A stretch of 64,000 nt of DNA from an uncultured Paracoccus sp. Its GTDB lineage: Bacteria; Pseudomonadota; Alphaproteobacteria; Rhodobacterales; Rhodobacteraceae. The stretch is from contig NZ_CANMEH010000008.1 in NCBI RefSeq assembly GCF_947496875.1, positions 112,955 through 176,954 of the forward strand, in the 5' to 3' direction. The notes beneath the pieces are model-generated. The model made no database searches, was not told the DNA's origin, and saw only the letters and a program-made list of their open reading frames with translations. Below, one piece after another: positions 29,986 through 38,714 of the stretch (positions are counted from its first letter, which is position 1; every line of letters starts with the position of its first letter). The position numbers and the translations under genes are program-made.

Positions 29986-30372
29986 TCAGACCGCGCGGAT
30001 CAGCTTGCCGTCGAACACCCGCAGCACCGCACGCAAATCGTGGCCGCGCTTCAGGATGCGGCCGTCCATCCCGATCACCGCGTACTGCCCCTGCGCGCCA
30101 CGCAGCCTGGGCCGTTTCTCGATGCGATAGATCGGGGTCTCGGCGGCGCGGCGAAAGATGCTGAACACCGCCACCTCGCGCAGGAACGACATCGCATAGT
30201 CGCGCCATTCGCCGGCCGCCACCATCCGGCCATAGACCGACAGGATCAGCGCCAGCTCGGCCCGGTCGAACGCCGTCTGCGGCGGTGCCGGGGCCGGGAA
30301 CGGCCCGCCCTGCGGCTGCCCCGACCCGGACGAACCGGGCGGCGAGGCGGGCGGGGAAAGCGGGGTCAGCAT
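29986..30372 (-). CDS. DUF2794 domain-containing protein
   Basis: 128 residues. The first 35 are Pro/Gly/Ser-rich; the rest is a compact conserved domain with FDRAELALILSVYGRMVAAG, EWRDYAMSFLREVAVFSIFR and ending LRVFDGKLIRAV. DUF2794 is found widely in alphaproteobacteria; no function is established. It is a single gene followed by an opposite-strand gene. Confidence 0.85.
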   Translation of the reverse strand: MLTPLSPPASPPGSSGSGQPQGGPFPAPAPPQTAFDRAELALILSVYGRMVAAGEWRDYAMSFLREVAVFSIFRRAAETPIYRIEKRPRLRGAQGQYAVIGMDGRILKRGHDLRAVLRVFDGKLIRAV

Positions 30373-30442
30373 GACGCCAGCGTGACAGCCCGCCCGGCCC
30401 CGATCAATCGCAAATCAACCGGGACCGGACGGGCCTTCTGCA

Positions 30443-30721
30443 TCAATAGCATGCGACCTTGGAAATCCGCTCGTCGACGCCGATCTCGACGTTCAGCCGC
30501 TCGACGTTGTAATCCATGGTGACGGCGTCGCCGGGTCCGATCACCCGGCTGCCGGCCGGCAGCATCATGGTGCGCAGCACCGACCGGGGCTGGCCGACCA
30601 GCCCCTGATAGGCCGACGCCTTGCAGGCATCCAGGTCGGGCTGGGGGTCGGCGGGCGGCATCGGCGCCACGCAGCCGGCCAGCACCAGCAGCGGAACCGT
30701 CAGCATCAGTCGGGTCATCAT
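30443..30721 (-). CDS. Peptidase-inhibitor I78 family lipoprotein (first of two paralogues by position)
   Basis: 92 residues from ATG 30721. Lipoprotein signal MMTRLMLTVPLLVLAGC with the lipobox LAGC, then an I78 domain: DACKASAYQGLVGQPRSVL, PAGSRVI and a terminal ACY. I78 proteins are small secreted inhibitors of serine proteases in some bacteria. It follows its paralogue by 8 bases, so the two are in one operon. It has two conserved Cys (in DAC and VACY) that probably form a disulfide. Confidence 0.8.
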   Translation of the reverse strand: MMTRLMLTVPLLVLAGCVAPMPPADPQPDLDACKASAYQGLVGQPRSVLRTMMLPAGSRVIGPGDAVTMDYNVERLNVEIGVDERISKVACY

Positions 30722-30729
30722 CACGCTCC

Positions 30730-31068
30730 TCAACCGCAGTCGATGTTGGAAATGTTGCCGGCCTGGTCCAGCCGGAACACGATCCGCAGCGGGTCGTATT
30801 CCTGCGGCTCGATGCCGCGATACTCGACCACGCGATAGGCGCGGGACACGCCCAGCGACGGGATGATGGTGCCCGGCTGGCCCAGCGCGGCGACATAGTC
30901 CCCGGCATGGCAGGCGTCGGGCTCACGTTCCTCCAGCCCGGCGATGCCGGTCACCGGAACCACCGGCAGCGCAGCCACCGGCTCGACCGGGGGCGGCGCA
31001 ACCGCGACGGGGGCGCAGGCGGCCAGCAGCACGGACAGCAGGGCCGGGGCGAACAGTCTGTCGATCAT
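30730..31068 (-). CDS. Peptidase-inhibitor I78 family lipoprotein (paralogue)
   Basis: 112 residues from ATG 31068 (MIDRLF; 31077 is also possible). Lipobox LLAAC (SVLLAAC) follows the signal. After a Pro/Val-rich linker (about 22-45) the I78 domain reads DACHAGDYVAALGQPGTII, then RVVEYRG and ends NISNIDCG. It shares the D-A-C, L-G-Q-P and terminal Cys pattern with the gene just downstream, so this looks like a tandem duplication. Confidence 0.8.
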   Translation of the reverse strand: MIDRLFAPALLSVLLAACAPVAVAPPPVEPVAALPVVPVTGIAGLEEREPDACHAGDYVAALGQPGTIIPSLGVSRAYRVVEYRGIEPQEYDPLRIVFRLDQAGNISNIDCG

Positions 31069-31297
31069 CTCATCCATCGCTTGTAAGTCGGTTCCCGGGT
31101 TATAGCCTTTGCCGCGGGGGTTTGAGAACCGGCCCCGCACCGTACCGCGTTCAAGTTTCCGCGTCCCGCCCGGCACTTGCGCCGGCCTGCCCCGTCGCCC
31201 CCGCCCGCCGCCGCCGCCCGCCGACATCCTGCGGCTTTCGCCACGCACCGATCCGTGTCAGCCTGCCCTCACCCGGTTCATTGCGCAGGAGACGTCC

Positions 31298-32773
31298 ATG
31301 TCAGACGCGATCACCCCGCCCGCCACCCTTCCCGCCGCGCACCCGGTGCCGCCCGAGGGATCGTTCCGCGACTCGGTCGACAGCATGTTCACCCAGGCGG
31401 TGGGGCTGCTGGACCTGCCGCCGGGACTGGCCGAAAAGATCCGGGTCTGCAACTCGACCTACACGGTCCGCTTCGGGGTCCGGCTGCGCGGCCAGATCCA
31501 CACCTTCACCGGCTATCGCTCGGTCCATTCCGAACACAACGAACCGGTCAAGGGCGGCATCCGCTACGCCTCCAGCGTCAACCAGGACGAGGTCGAGGCG
31601 CTGGCCGCGCTGATGACCTACAAATGCGCGCTGGTCGAACTGCCTTTCGGCGGCTCCAAGGGCGGGCTGTGCCTGAACCCCCGCGACTGGGACGAGGACG
31701 AGCTGGAGCGCATCACCCGCCGCTTTACCTACGAGCTCAGCCGCCGCCGGCTGATCTCGCCCAGCCAGAACGTCCCGGCCCCCGACATGGGCACCGGCGA
31801 ACGCGAGATGGCGTGGATGGCCGACGCCTACAAGCGCCTGCACCCCGAGGATATCGACGCCCGCGCCTGCGTCACCGGCAAGCCGCTCAGCATGGGCGGC
31901 ATCGCCGGCCGCACCGAGGCGACCGGCCGCGGCGTGCAGTACGCCCTGCGCGAGGTGTTCCGCACCCCCGAGCTGCTGGCCCGGGCCGGGCTGTCGGGCA
32001 CCCTCGACGGCCAGCGCATCGTGGTCCAGGGGCTGGGCAACGTGGGCTATCACGCCGCCAAGTTCCTGTCCCAGGAAGACGGGGCCCGGATCATCGCGGT
32101 GGCCGAACGCGACGGCGCCGTCATCAACCCCGACGGGCTGGACATCGAGGAACTCGCCGCGCATCTGCGCCGCACCGGCGGGGTCCGCGATTTCGAGGGC
32201 GGGCGCAGCTTCGACCCCGAATCGGCCCGCGCCCTGACGCTCGACTGCGACATCCTGATCCCCGCCGCGATGGAGGGCGTGATCCACGAAGGCAACGCCG
32301 CCGAGATCAGCGCCCGGATGATAGTCGAGGCCGCGAACGGCCCGATCACCGCCGACGCCGACGCCGCCCTGCGCAACCGCGGCGTGGTGATCGTGCCCGA
32401 CATGTACGCCAATGCCGGCGGCGTGACGGTCAGCTATTTCGAATGGGTCAAGAACATCGGCCATATCAGCTTCGGCCGGCTGGAACGCCGGCAGGAGGAG
32501 GACCGCCACCGGCTGCTGGTCGAGGAGCTGGAACGGCTGTCCGACGACACCGGGCTGGGCTGGACCCTGTCGGCGGGGTTCAAGCAGCGCTACCTGACCG
32601 GGGCCGACGAGCTGGAGCTGGTGCGCTCGGGCCTCGACGATACCATGCGCGCGGCGTTCCAGAACATGGTCACGGCGATGGACAATGACAGCCGGGTGCC
32701 CGACCTGCGGACCGCCGGCTACATGGTGGCGATCCGCCGCATCGCCGACAGCTACTACGCGCTGGGGCTGTAG
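31298..32773 (+). CDS. gdhA: Glu/Leu/Phe/Val dehydrogenase family, probable glutamate dehydrogenase
   Basis: 491 residues from ATG 31298. The substrate half has KGGIRY (about 84-89) and the catalytic-lysine block LPFGGSKGG (about 111-119). The Rossmann half has the cofactor loop VVQGLGNVGYHA (about 246-257), NANAGGVTVSYFEWV-type ending (ANAGGVTVSYFEWVKN). GDH converts glutamate to 2-oxoglutarate and ammonia. At about 490 residues it is a little longer than the small hexameric type. A 229-bp gap precedes it; the true substrate amino acid is inferred. Confidence 0.92.
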   Translation: MSDAITPPATLPAAHPVPPEGSFRDSVDSMFTQAVGLLDLPPGLAEKIRVCNSTYTVRFGVRLRGQIHTFTGYRSVHSEHNEPVKGGIRYASSVNQDEVEALAALMTYKCALVELPFGGSKGGLCLNPRDWDEDELERITRRFTYELSRRRLISPSQNVPAPDMGTGEREMAWMADAYKRLHPEDIDARACVTGKPLSMGGIAGRTEATGRGVQYALREVFRTPELLARAGLSGTLDGQRIVVQGLGNVGYHAAKFLSQEDGARIIAVAERDGAVINPDGLDIEELAAHLRRTGGVRDFEGGRSFDPESARALTLDCDILIPAAMEGVIHEGNAAEISARMIVEAANGPITADADAALRNRGVVIVPDMYANAGGVTVSYFEWVKNIGHISFGRLERRQEEDRHRLLVEELERLSDDTGLGWTLSAGFKQRYLTGADELELVRSGLDDTMRAAFQNMVTAMDNDSRVPDLRTAGYMVAIRRIADSYYALGL

Positions 32774-32838
32774 CCCGCCGCGGCCGCGCTCGCACCGCCG
32801 GCCGGAACAACGCGGGCGGCCCCCGACCGGGGCCGTTC

Positions 32839-34092
32839 TCAGCCGCGCCGATAGGCGGCGATCGCGCCCCACACCGCGTCCAGGTCGGCCGCCGTGACGC
32901 AATAGGGCGGCAGCACGTAGACGCTGTTGCCCAGCGGCCGCAGCAGCACCCCGTGATCCAGGAAATGCGCCCGCATCCGCGGGCCGTCCTCGGCCAGATA
33001 GCCCGCCGCCGCGACGCTCAGGTCGATGGCGGCGATGGTCCCCTGCCTTCGCGGGTTGACCCAGCCGGGCCGCGCCGCCAAGTCGGCCAGCCGCTCGGCC
33101 TGCAGCGCCGCCACCCGGTCCAGCGTCGCCTGCATCCCGCCGGCTTCCCACAGCCGCAGGTTGGCCAGCCCGGCCGCGCAGGCGATCGGGTTGGCGGTAT
33201 AGCTGGACGAATGAAAGAAGGTCCGCGCTCGGTCGGTCGAGAAATGCGCCTGATAGACCGGCTCGCTGGCCAGCGTCGCGGCCAGCGGCACCGCGCCCCC
33301 GGTCAGCCCCTTGGACGTGCACAGGATGTCCGGCGCGATCTCGGCATGATCGCAGGCCCACAGCCGCCCGGTCCGGCCCCAGCCGGTCATCACCTCGTCG
33401 GCGATCAGCAGCACCCCGTGCGCGTCGCAGATCGCCCGCAGGTCGCGCAGGATGTCGGGCGGGTACATCAGCATCCCGCCCGCGCCCAGCACCAGCGGCT
33501 CGACGATCAGCGCCGCGATCTCGCCGGTCGCGGCCAGCGCCCGGAACGCCTCGCCCGTGTTCCGCCCGTCGCCGGTCGGGAACGGGATCCGGTCCACCCC
33601 GAACATCAGCGGCTCGTAGGCGGCGTTGAACACCCCGCGTTCGCCCACGCTCATCGTGCCGATCGTGTCGCCGTGATAGGAATGCTCCATCACCACGATC
33701 CGGTGCCGGGACCCGGCCCCGCCCGGCCGCGCCTGCCAGTAGCCCAGCGCCATCTTCAGCGCGACCTCGACCGCGGTCGATCCGCTGTCGGAATAGAACA
33801 CCCTTGTCAGCCCCGCAGGCGCCAGCCGCACCAGCCCGGCGGCCAGATCCTCGGCCGGCTGATGGGTCAGCCCGGCAAAGATCACCTGGTCCAGCCGCGC
33901 GGCGGTTTCGGTGATCGCCTGCATGATCGCCGGGTGTCGGTGGCCGTGGGTGATCACCCACCAGCTGGAGATCGCGTCGATCAGCCGGCCCCGGTCGGTG
34001 TCAAGATAGGCGCCATCGGTCTGCTGCACCACCGGCGGCGCGGGCTCGGTCGCATGCTGGGTGAACGGGTGCCAGACCGGCCCGTCGATCAT
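32839..34092 (-). CDS. bioA: Adenosylmethionine-8-amino-7-oxononanoate aminotransferase
   Basis: 417 residues. It makes 7,8-diaminononanoate in biotin synthesis, with SAM as amino donor. Class III aminotransferase motifs: SSWWVITHGHRHP (about 42-54), HSYHGDTIG, LIADEVMTGWGRTG (about 235-248) and the PLP lysine in CTSKGLTGG (about 268). Start overlaps the bioD stop (ATGA). Last gene of bioB-F-D-A. Confidence 0.96.
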   Translation of the reverse strand: MIDGPVWHPFTQHATEPAPPVVQQTDGAYLDTDRGRLIDAISSWWVITHGHRHPAIMQAITETAARLDQVIFAGLTHQPAEDLAAGLVRLAPAGLTRVFYSDSGSTAVEVALKMALGYWQARPGGAGSRHRIVVMEHSYHGDTIGTMSVGERGVFNAAYEPLMFGVDRIPFPTGDGRNTGEAFRALAATGEIAALIVEPLVLGAGGMLMYPPDILRDLRAICDAHGVLLIADEVMTGWGRTGRLWACDHAEIAPDILCTSKGLTGGAVPLAATLASEPVYQAHFSTDRARTFFHSSSYTANPIACAAGLANLRLWEAGGMQATLDRVAALQAERLADLAARPGWVNPRRQGTIAAIDLSVAAAGYLAEDGPRMRAHFLDHGVLLRPLGNSVYVLPPYCVTAADLDAVWGAIAAYRRG

Positions 34093-34772
34093 TGGAAATC
34101 CCCCGCCCGGAAATGGGCGCGCATCGCCGCGGCCAGGCTGTCCGCGTCCAGCGGGGCCAGCCGCGGCAACCGGCCCAGCACCCGGATCGCGCCCAGCGCC
34201 GCGATCGTGGCGATGTTGTCGGGATTGTCGTCGCCGATGAACGCCACCCCATGCACCCGGCAACCCCGCGCCCGCAGCGATTCCAGCGCGGTCAGCGTGT
34301 GGCTGATCGTGCCCAGCCCCGTCGTCGCACACAGGATCACCGGCAGGTCCCAGCGCGCGAACAGCTCGGCCGACAGCAGATCGCGGGTGACCGGCACCAG
34401 CACCCCGCCGGCGCCCTCGATCACCAGCCGGTCGGCACCGGGCGGGACCAGCTCGTCGGGGTCGATGGTCACCCCGGCCAGCTCGGCCGCGCGGTGGGGC
34501 GACAGCGGTTCGGGCAGGATCACCGCCTCGGGGTGGATGCGGGCGCCGGTCATCCGCGCGACGAACTCCGCGTCGCTGCCGGGCTGTGGCAGATAGGGCA
34601 CATCCGGCGCAGGAACGTTTCGTGAAAGCTGCATGAACCGTGCATGAACATCGCACGAAATACCGGTCTGGACCGGCTTCCAGTAATCGGCCCCGATCAG
34701 CCCGGTCAGCCCCGCCGCGAACACCGTCTTGCCGATGTCCGTGCCGGTGCCGGTGATCACGAACCGTCCCAC
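34089..34772 (-). CDS. bioD: Dethiobiotin synthetase with a short in-frame insertion
   Basis: 227 residues from GTG 34772 (VGRFVITGTGTDIGKT), whose ribosome site GGAGGA lies inside bioF; the two genes overlap by 16 bases. The P-loop is GTGTDIGKT (about 8-16). It closes the ureido ring of biotin. After YWKPVQTG (about 30-37), where the family normally runs straight to the SDAEFV segment, about 20-25 extra residues intervene. Residues 39-54 are encoded by a 46-bp dispersed repeat (see finding). The active-site VIEGAGGVLVP (about 120-130) is intact, so the enzyme is likely functional. Confidence 0.93.
   Translation of the reverse strand: MGRFVITGTGTDIGKTVFAAGLTGLIGADYWKPVQTGISCDVHARFMQLSRNVPAPDVPYLPQPGSDAEFVARMTGARIHPEAVILPEPLSPHRAAELAGVTIDPDELVPPGADRLVIEGAGGVLVPVTRDLLSAELFARWDLPVILCATTGLGTISHTLTALESLRARGCRVHGVAFIGDDNPDNIATIAALGAIRVLGRLPRLAPLDADSLAAAMRAHFRAGDFQ
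34612..34657. repeat. Dispersed 46-bp repeat, copy A, inside bioD
   Basis: 38 of 46 bases match copy B at 47828-47873 in the same orientation, including a 17-bp identical core (TGAAAGCTGCATGAACC). It is built of about 11-bp direct units of the form TGCATGAA-N3. On the minus strand it encodes bioD residues 39-54. Confidence 0.75.
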
Positions 34773-35923
34773 AATTCCTCCAGCGTTTCGGCCAGCCGGA
34801 CGATGTCGGCGGGCTCCGCATTCAGCGTCAGCGCCACCCGCAGCCGCGAGGTGCCCTCGGGGACGGTGGGCGGGCGAATCCCGCGCAGGTCGAACCCGCG
34901 CGCCTGCAACTGCCCGGCCAGCGCCATGGTCTCGGCCGCCGGCCCACGGATCAGCGGCACGATCTGGCTGCCACTGACCGGCAGCTGCGGCAACCGTGCG
35001 GACAGTTCCTTTTCGAACAATGCGATACGGCGATGCAGCTCGGCCTGCCGGTCGGGCTCGTCCTGCAGGATTGCCAGCGCCTCGGCCCCCGCGACCGCCA
35101 TCAGCGGCGACGGCGCCGTGGCAAAGATGAACGGCCGGCCCCGGTTCACGATGAAGTCGCGCAGCACCGCCGGCAGGCACAGCAGCGCCCCGGACCCGCC
35201 CAGCGCCTTGCCCAGCGTGTGCAGGGTGATGACGTTGCCGCGCCCTTCCAGATGCGCCGAGAGGCCCCGGCCGTGCGGCCCCCAGACGCCGGTGGCATGG
35301 GCCTCGTCCACCACCAGGAACCCGTGCGCGTCGGCCAGCTGCGCCAGCGCGTCCAGCGGCGCCCGGTCCCCGTCCATGCTGTACAGGCTCTCGACCGCGA
35401 TCCACACCGACCCGCGCCCGCCATCCCGCCGCCAGCCGGTGATCACATCCGCGGCGTGGTCCGCGTCATTGTGCCGAAACAGCGCCGTCTCGGCCCGGGT
35501 CAGCCGCGCCCCTTCCTGGGTGCTGGCATGCGACAGCGCGTCCATCAGCACCAGGTCGCCGCGCTGCGGCAAAGTGCCGAACAGCGCCAGATTGGCGACA
35601 TAGCCGCCGCCGAACATCAGCGCCCGTTCGGCGCCAAAAAAGGCCGCGGCCTGCGCCTCGAACGCCTCGTGCCACCGGGTATTGCCGCGCAGCAGCCGGG
35701 ACCCAGCCGCGCCGACCGGGGTGCCGTCGTCCAGCGCTCGGCGCATCGCCGCGGCCAGCCGCGGCGCGCCCGCCAGTGCCAGATAGTCGTTCGAGGCGAA
35801 ATCGACGCCGGCCCGCCCGATCAGCCGCCGGGCGCGTCCTTCGCCCGCCAGCGCCTCTAGGTCGCGGCGGAACGGGGCCAGACGGTCAGCTGGCGCATCG
35901 GCCGGATCGGACCCCCGGGGCAC
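34757..35923 (-). CDS. bioF: 8-amino-7-oxononanoate synthase
   Basis: 388 residues from a GTG 3 bases after the bioB stop. PLP-dependent condensation of pimeloyl thioester with alanine. Alpha-oxoamine-synthase motifs: FASNDYLALAG (about 42-52), GSRLLRGNTRWHE, DEAHATGVWGPHGRG (about 203-217) and the PLP lysine in TLHTLGKALGGSGA (about 230-240). Overlaps bioD by 16 bases. Confidence 0.96.
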   Translation of the reverse strand: MPRGSDPADAPADRLAPFRRDLEALAGEGRARRLIGRAGVDFASNDYLALAGAPRLAAAMRRALDDGTPVGAAGSRLLRGNTRWHEAFEAQAAAFFGAERALMFGGGYVANLALFGTLPQRGDLVLMDALSHASTQEGARLTRAETALFRHNDADHAADVITGWRRDGGRGSVWIAVESLYSMDGDRAPLDALAQLADAHGFLVVDEAHATGVWGPHGRGLSAHLEGRGNVITLHTLGKALGGSGALLCLPAVLRDFIVNRGRPFIFATAPSPLMAVAGAEALAILQDEPDRQAELHRRIALFEKELSARLPQLPVSGSQIVPLIRGPAAETMALAGQLQARGFDLRGIRPPTVPEGTSRLRVALTLNAEPADIVRLAETLEELWDGS

Positions 35924-35926
35924 GGC

Positions 35927-36985
35927 TCAGCGCAGGATCGGGACCGGCATCTCCGCTCGGGGCGCCGGCGCATGATCACGATCGTCTGCCCGGTCCGCCG
36001 GCAGATGCTCATGCGCCACCATCGGCTGCATCCCGAGCCTGGCGAGCAGCGCCATGTCGCGATCCTCTGCCGGATTGTCGGCGGTCAGCAGCGTGTCGCC
36101 GACAAAGATCGAGTTCGCCCCGGCCAGGAAGCACAGGGCCTGCATCTCGTCCGTCATGTCGGTCCGGCCTGCCGACAGCCGCACATGGCTGGTGGGCATC
36201 ATGATCCGGGCGGTGGCAATGGTGCGGACGAAGTCGATGGGATCGACCGGCTGCGCATCGGCCAGCGGCGTGCCGGGGATCGGGATCAGCATGTTGATCG
36301 GCACGCTTTCGGGCGGCTCGGGCAGGTTGGCCAGCGTCACCAGCATGTCGACCCGGTCCTGCTGCCCCTCGCCCAGGCCCAGGATGCCGCCGGAACAGAC
36401 CTTGATGCCGCTGTCGCGGACATGGGCGAGCGTGTCCAGCCGGTCGGCAAAGGTCCGGGTGGTGATCACGTTCGCGTAGTGGCGTTCCGAGGTGTCGATG
36501 TTGTGGTTGTAGTAGTCCAGCCCGGCCTGCTTCAGCCGCCGCGCCTGGTCGCCGTCCAGCATGCCCAGCGTCATGCAGGTTTCCATCCCCAGGGCCTTGA
36601 CCCCCTCGATCATCGCGACGACCTGGTCCATGTCGCGCGCCTTCGGGCTGCGCCACGCCGCCCCCATGCAGTAGCGGGTGGCCCCGGCGTCGCGGGCCTT
36701 GCGCGCCTCGGTCAGCACCCGCTCGACCTCCAGCAGCTTGGACGCGGACAGGGTGCTGCCGTGGCGCGCCGACTGGCTGCAATAGCCGCAATCCTCGGGG
36801 CAGCCGCCGGTCTTGATCGACAGCAGCCGGCTCAGCTGGATGCGGTTCGGGTCGAAATTGGCGCGGTGCACCGTCTGCGCCTGGAACAGCAGGTCCATGA
36901 ACGGCATGTCGAACACCGCCCGCGCCGCCTCCGCGGTCCAGACCCGGCGGGTGGCGTGATCGGTGACGGCATCAAGATGCGACAT
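35927..36985 (-). CDS. bioB: Biotin synthase
   Basis: 352 residues. A radical-SAM enzyme that inserts sulfur into dethiobiotin. The SAM-cluster motif is [11 protein letters not shown] (about 62-72); YYNHNIDTS (about 156-164) is a substrate-region signature, and further conserved Cys residues include [11 protein letters not shown]. First gene of bioB-F-D-A. No BioR- or BirA-type operator palindrome was seen in the 129-bp upstream gap. No pimeloyl-arm gene (bioC/H/G/Z) or bioY is in the window. Confidence 0.96.
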   Translation of the reverse strand: MSHLDAVTDHATRRVWTAEAARAVFDMPFMDLLFQAQTVHRANFDPNRIQLSRLLSIKTGGCPEDCGYCSQSARHGSTLSASKLLEVERVLTEARKARDAGATRYCMGAAWRSPKARDMDQVVAMIEGVKALGMETCMTLGMLDGDQARRLKQAGLDYYNHNIDTSERHYANVITTRTFADRLDTLAHVRDSGIKVCSGGILGLGEGQQDRVDMLVTLANLPEPPESVPINMLIPIPGTPLADAQPVDPIDFVRTIATARIMMPTSHVRLSAGRTDMTDEMQALCFLAGANSIFVGDTLLTADNPAEDRDMALLARLGMQPMVAHEHLPADRADDRDHAPAPRAEMPVPILR

Positions 36986-37114
36986 GGCACGGCTTTCCTG
37001 TGGCGCGATGTTCCCGCCGGTTAACAGGTCCGGTCCCGCCTGTCCAATGCGAGCACGGCCCGCAGGCCGGATCCGCCGGTCACCGGGGCAGCTGCCGGTC
37101 CGGGCGCGCGGGCG

Positions 37115-37525
37115 TCAGGTGCCGCGGTCGTCCGGCAGCGCCTCGATCACGACGAAGGCCTGCGCCCAGGGGTGGTCATCGGTCAGGGTGACATGCACCA
37201 CCGGCCGGTGTCCCGCCGGGGTCAGGGCCTGCATCCGGTCGGCCGCCCAGCCGGTCAGGGTCATCTGCGGCTGGCCGCCGGGCAGGTTCGTCACCGCCAT
37301 GTCCTTCCACGCGATCCCCATCGCCAGCCCGGTGCCCAGCGCCTTGCTGCAGGCCTCCTTGGCGGCCCATCGCTTGGCCAGGGTCGCCGCCTCGTCGGGC
37401 CGGCGCCGGGCCCGCGCCAGTTCGACCGGCGTGAAGACCCGGTGCCGGAACCGGTCGCCGAACCGCGCCAGCACCCCGGCGATCCGGTCGATATTGGCCA
37501 GATCGGTGCCGATGCCGAGGATCAT
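37115..37525 (-). CDS. acpS: Holo-[acyl-carrier-protein] synthase
   Basis: 136 residues. It attaches phosphopantetheine to acyl carrier protein. It starts [15 protein letters not shown] (metal Asp in GTDL) and has the [14 protein letters not shown] helix (about 53-66). The ATG overlaps the upstream unknown gene's stop (ATGA). pdxJ-X-acpS is a common order when X is absent; the insertion of X is unusual. Confidence 0.94.
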   Translation of the reverse strand: MILGIGTDLANIDRIAGVLARFGDRFRHRVFTPVELARARRRPDEAATLAKRWAAKEACSKALGTGLAMGIAWKDMAVTNLPGGQPQMTLTGWAADRMQALTPAGHRPVVHVTLTDDHPWAQAFVVIEALPDDRGT

Positions 37526-37947
37526 GGTTCTATGGCCTTAACTTCGTACCCCCCCAGGAACTCAGCCGCCCAGGTGGGCGGCCGCCCCCAGTGCCGGATT
37601 CCCTCGTCCTGCCAGGCTGCCGACGTCTCGTTCAAAATGCCCCGTTGCAACACCCAAGCAAGCAGCGCATCATGAGGATAGACGAAAACCCGTCCACCAT
37701 CGCGGAAAGCGATGTGCAGACCCTTGCCTAGATATTTCTTGTCGAGCGTCAACCGCGCTTTGAGCTGTATCCGCAGCACGGTCGCGCCGTCGATGTGACA
37801 GGCAAGGAAATCGGCTCCCTGCCAGTCGTCGCTGAGCCACATGGAATGATAACCATAGTCGGCCAGCCGCGCGGCGATCTTCTGAAAGTTGTAGATTTCC
37901 TTCTGCCGGGCGTTCAGCGCCCCATAGTCGATGGGGAAAAAGCTCAT
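37522..37947 (-). CDS. Unknown protein, PD-(D/E)XK-like, inserted between pdxJ and acpS
   Basis: 141 residues. Both ends overlap neighbours by ATGA: start in the pdxJ stop, stop in the acpS start. Composition is visibly lower in GC (around 57% by eye) than the flanks near 70%. I see a helix with E18 ([20 protein letters not shown]), D46 in [11 protein letters not shown], then a strand ending with Q61-L-K63 ([10 protein letters not shown]). That D-x14-Q-x-K order fits a PD-(D/E)XK-type nuclease core of the variant Q-x-K kind. A second part (about 85-141) has aromatic and basic residues (HWGRPPTW). No known name; a DNA or RNA endonuclease is a guess. Confidence 0.75.
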   Translation of the reverse strand: MSFFPIDYGALNARQKEIYNFQKIAARLADYGYHSMWLSDDWQGADFLACHIDGATVLRIQLKARLTLDKKYLGKGLHIAFRDGGRVFVYPHDALLAWVLQRGILNETSAAWQDEGIRHWGRPPTWAAEFLGGYEVKAIEP

Positions 37948-38681
37948 CCCTGCCGCGCCGCGTCCATGCGGGCGCGCATCTCGCCGATCGCCGGCCCCAG
38001 CCCGGTAAAGATCGATTCGGCGATCAGGAAGTGGCCGATGTTCAGCTCGGCCAGTTCGGGGATGGCCGCGACCGGACCGACCGTGTCGAAGGTCAGGCCG
38101 TGCCCGGCATGCACCTCCAGCCCCAGCGACGCAGCCAGTGCGGCGCCGGCGCACAGCCCGTCCAGCTCGGCCGCGCAGTCGGCAGTGCGACCCTCGGTGT
38201 CCAGGTCGCAATAGGCGCCGGTGTGCAGCTCCACCACCGCCGCGCCGATCCGGGCCGCGGCCTCTATCTGGCGGCGGTCATGGCCGATGAACAGCGACAC
38301 CCGGCAGCCGGCCGCGCGCAGCGGCGCGATGAAGTCGCCCAGCCGCGCCTCCTCCCCCGCCACGTCCAGCCCGCCCTCGGTCGTGCGCTCCTCGCGCTTT
38401 TCGGGAACGATGCAGACGGCATGGGGGCGGTGGCGCAGGGCGATGGCCTGCATCTCGGCGGTCGCCGCCATTTCCAGGTTCAGCGGCAGTCGCAGCCCGT
38501 CCATCAGCCGCGCGATGTCGGTGTCGCTGATATGGCGCCGGTCCTCGCGCAGATGGGCGGTGATGCCGTCCGCGCCGGCCGCCTCGGCCAGCAGGGCGGC
38601 GCGCAGCGGGTCCGGCCACGGCGTCCCCCGGGCGTTGCGCACGGTGGCCACATGGTCGATGTTCACACCCAGCCGCAGCAT
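37944..38681 (-). CDS. pdxJ: Pyridoxine 5'-phosphate synthase
   Basis: 245 residues. It condenses 1-deoxy-D-xylulose 5-phosphate with aminoacetone phosphate to make PNP, a vitamin B6 precursor. It begins [20 protein letters not shown] (about 2-21) with [20 protein letters not shown] and ELHTGAYCD. The stop overlaps the start of the unknown gene by ATGA. Confidence 0.96.
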   Translation of the reverse strand: MLRLGVNIDHVATVRNARGTPWPDPLRAALLAEAAGADGITAHLREDRRHISDTDIARLMDGLRLPLNLEMAATAEMQAIALRHRPHAVCIVPEKREERTTEGGLDVAGEEARLGDFIAPLRAAGCRVSLFIGHDRRQIEAAARIGAAVVELHTGAYCDLDTEGRTADCAAELDGLCAGAALAASLGLEVHAGHGLTFDTVGPVAAIPELAELNIGHFLIAESIFTGLGPAIGEMRARMDAARQG

Positions 38682-38714
38682 CCCCGCGCCTCCCCGCCAG
38701 CTTGCGCGGGCAGG

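Noticed and set aside
36986..37114. BioR or BirA operator before bioB
   Set aside because: No TTATCTATAA-like palindrome is visible in this gap.
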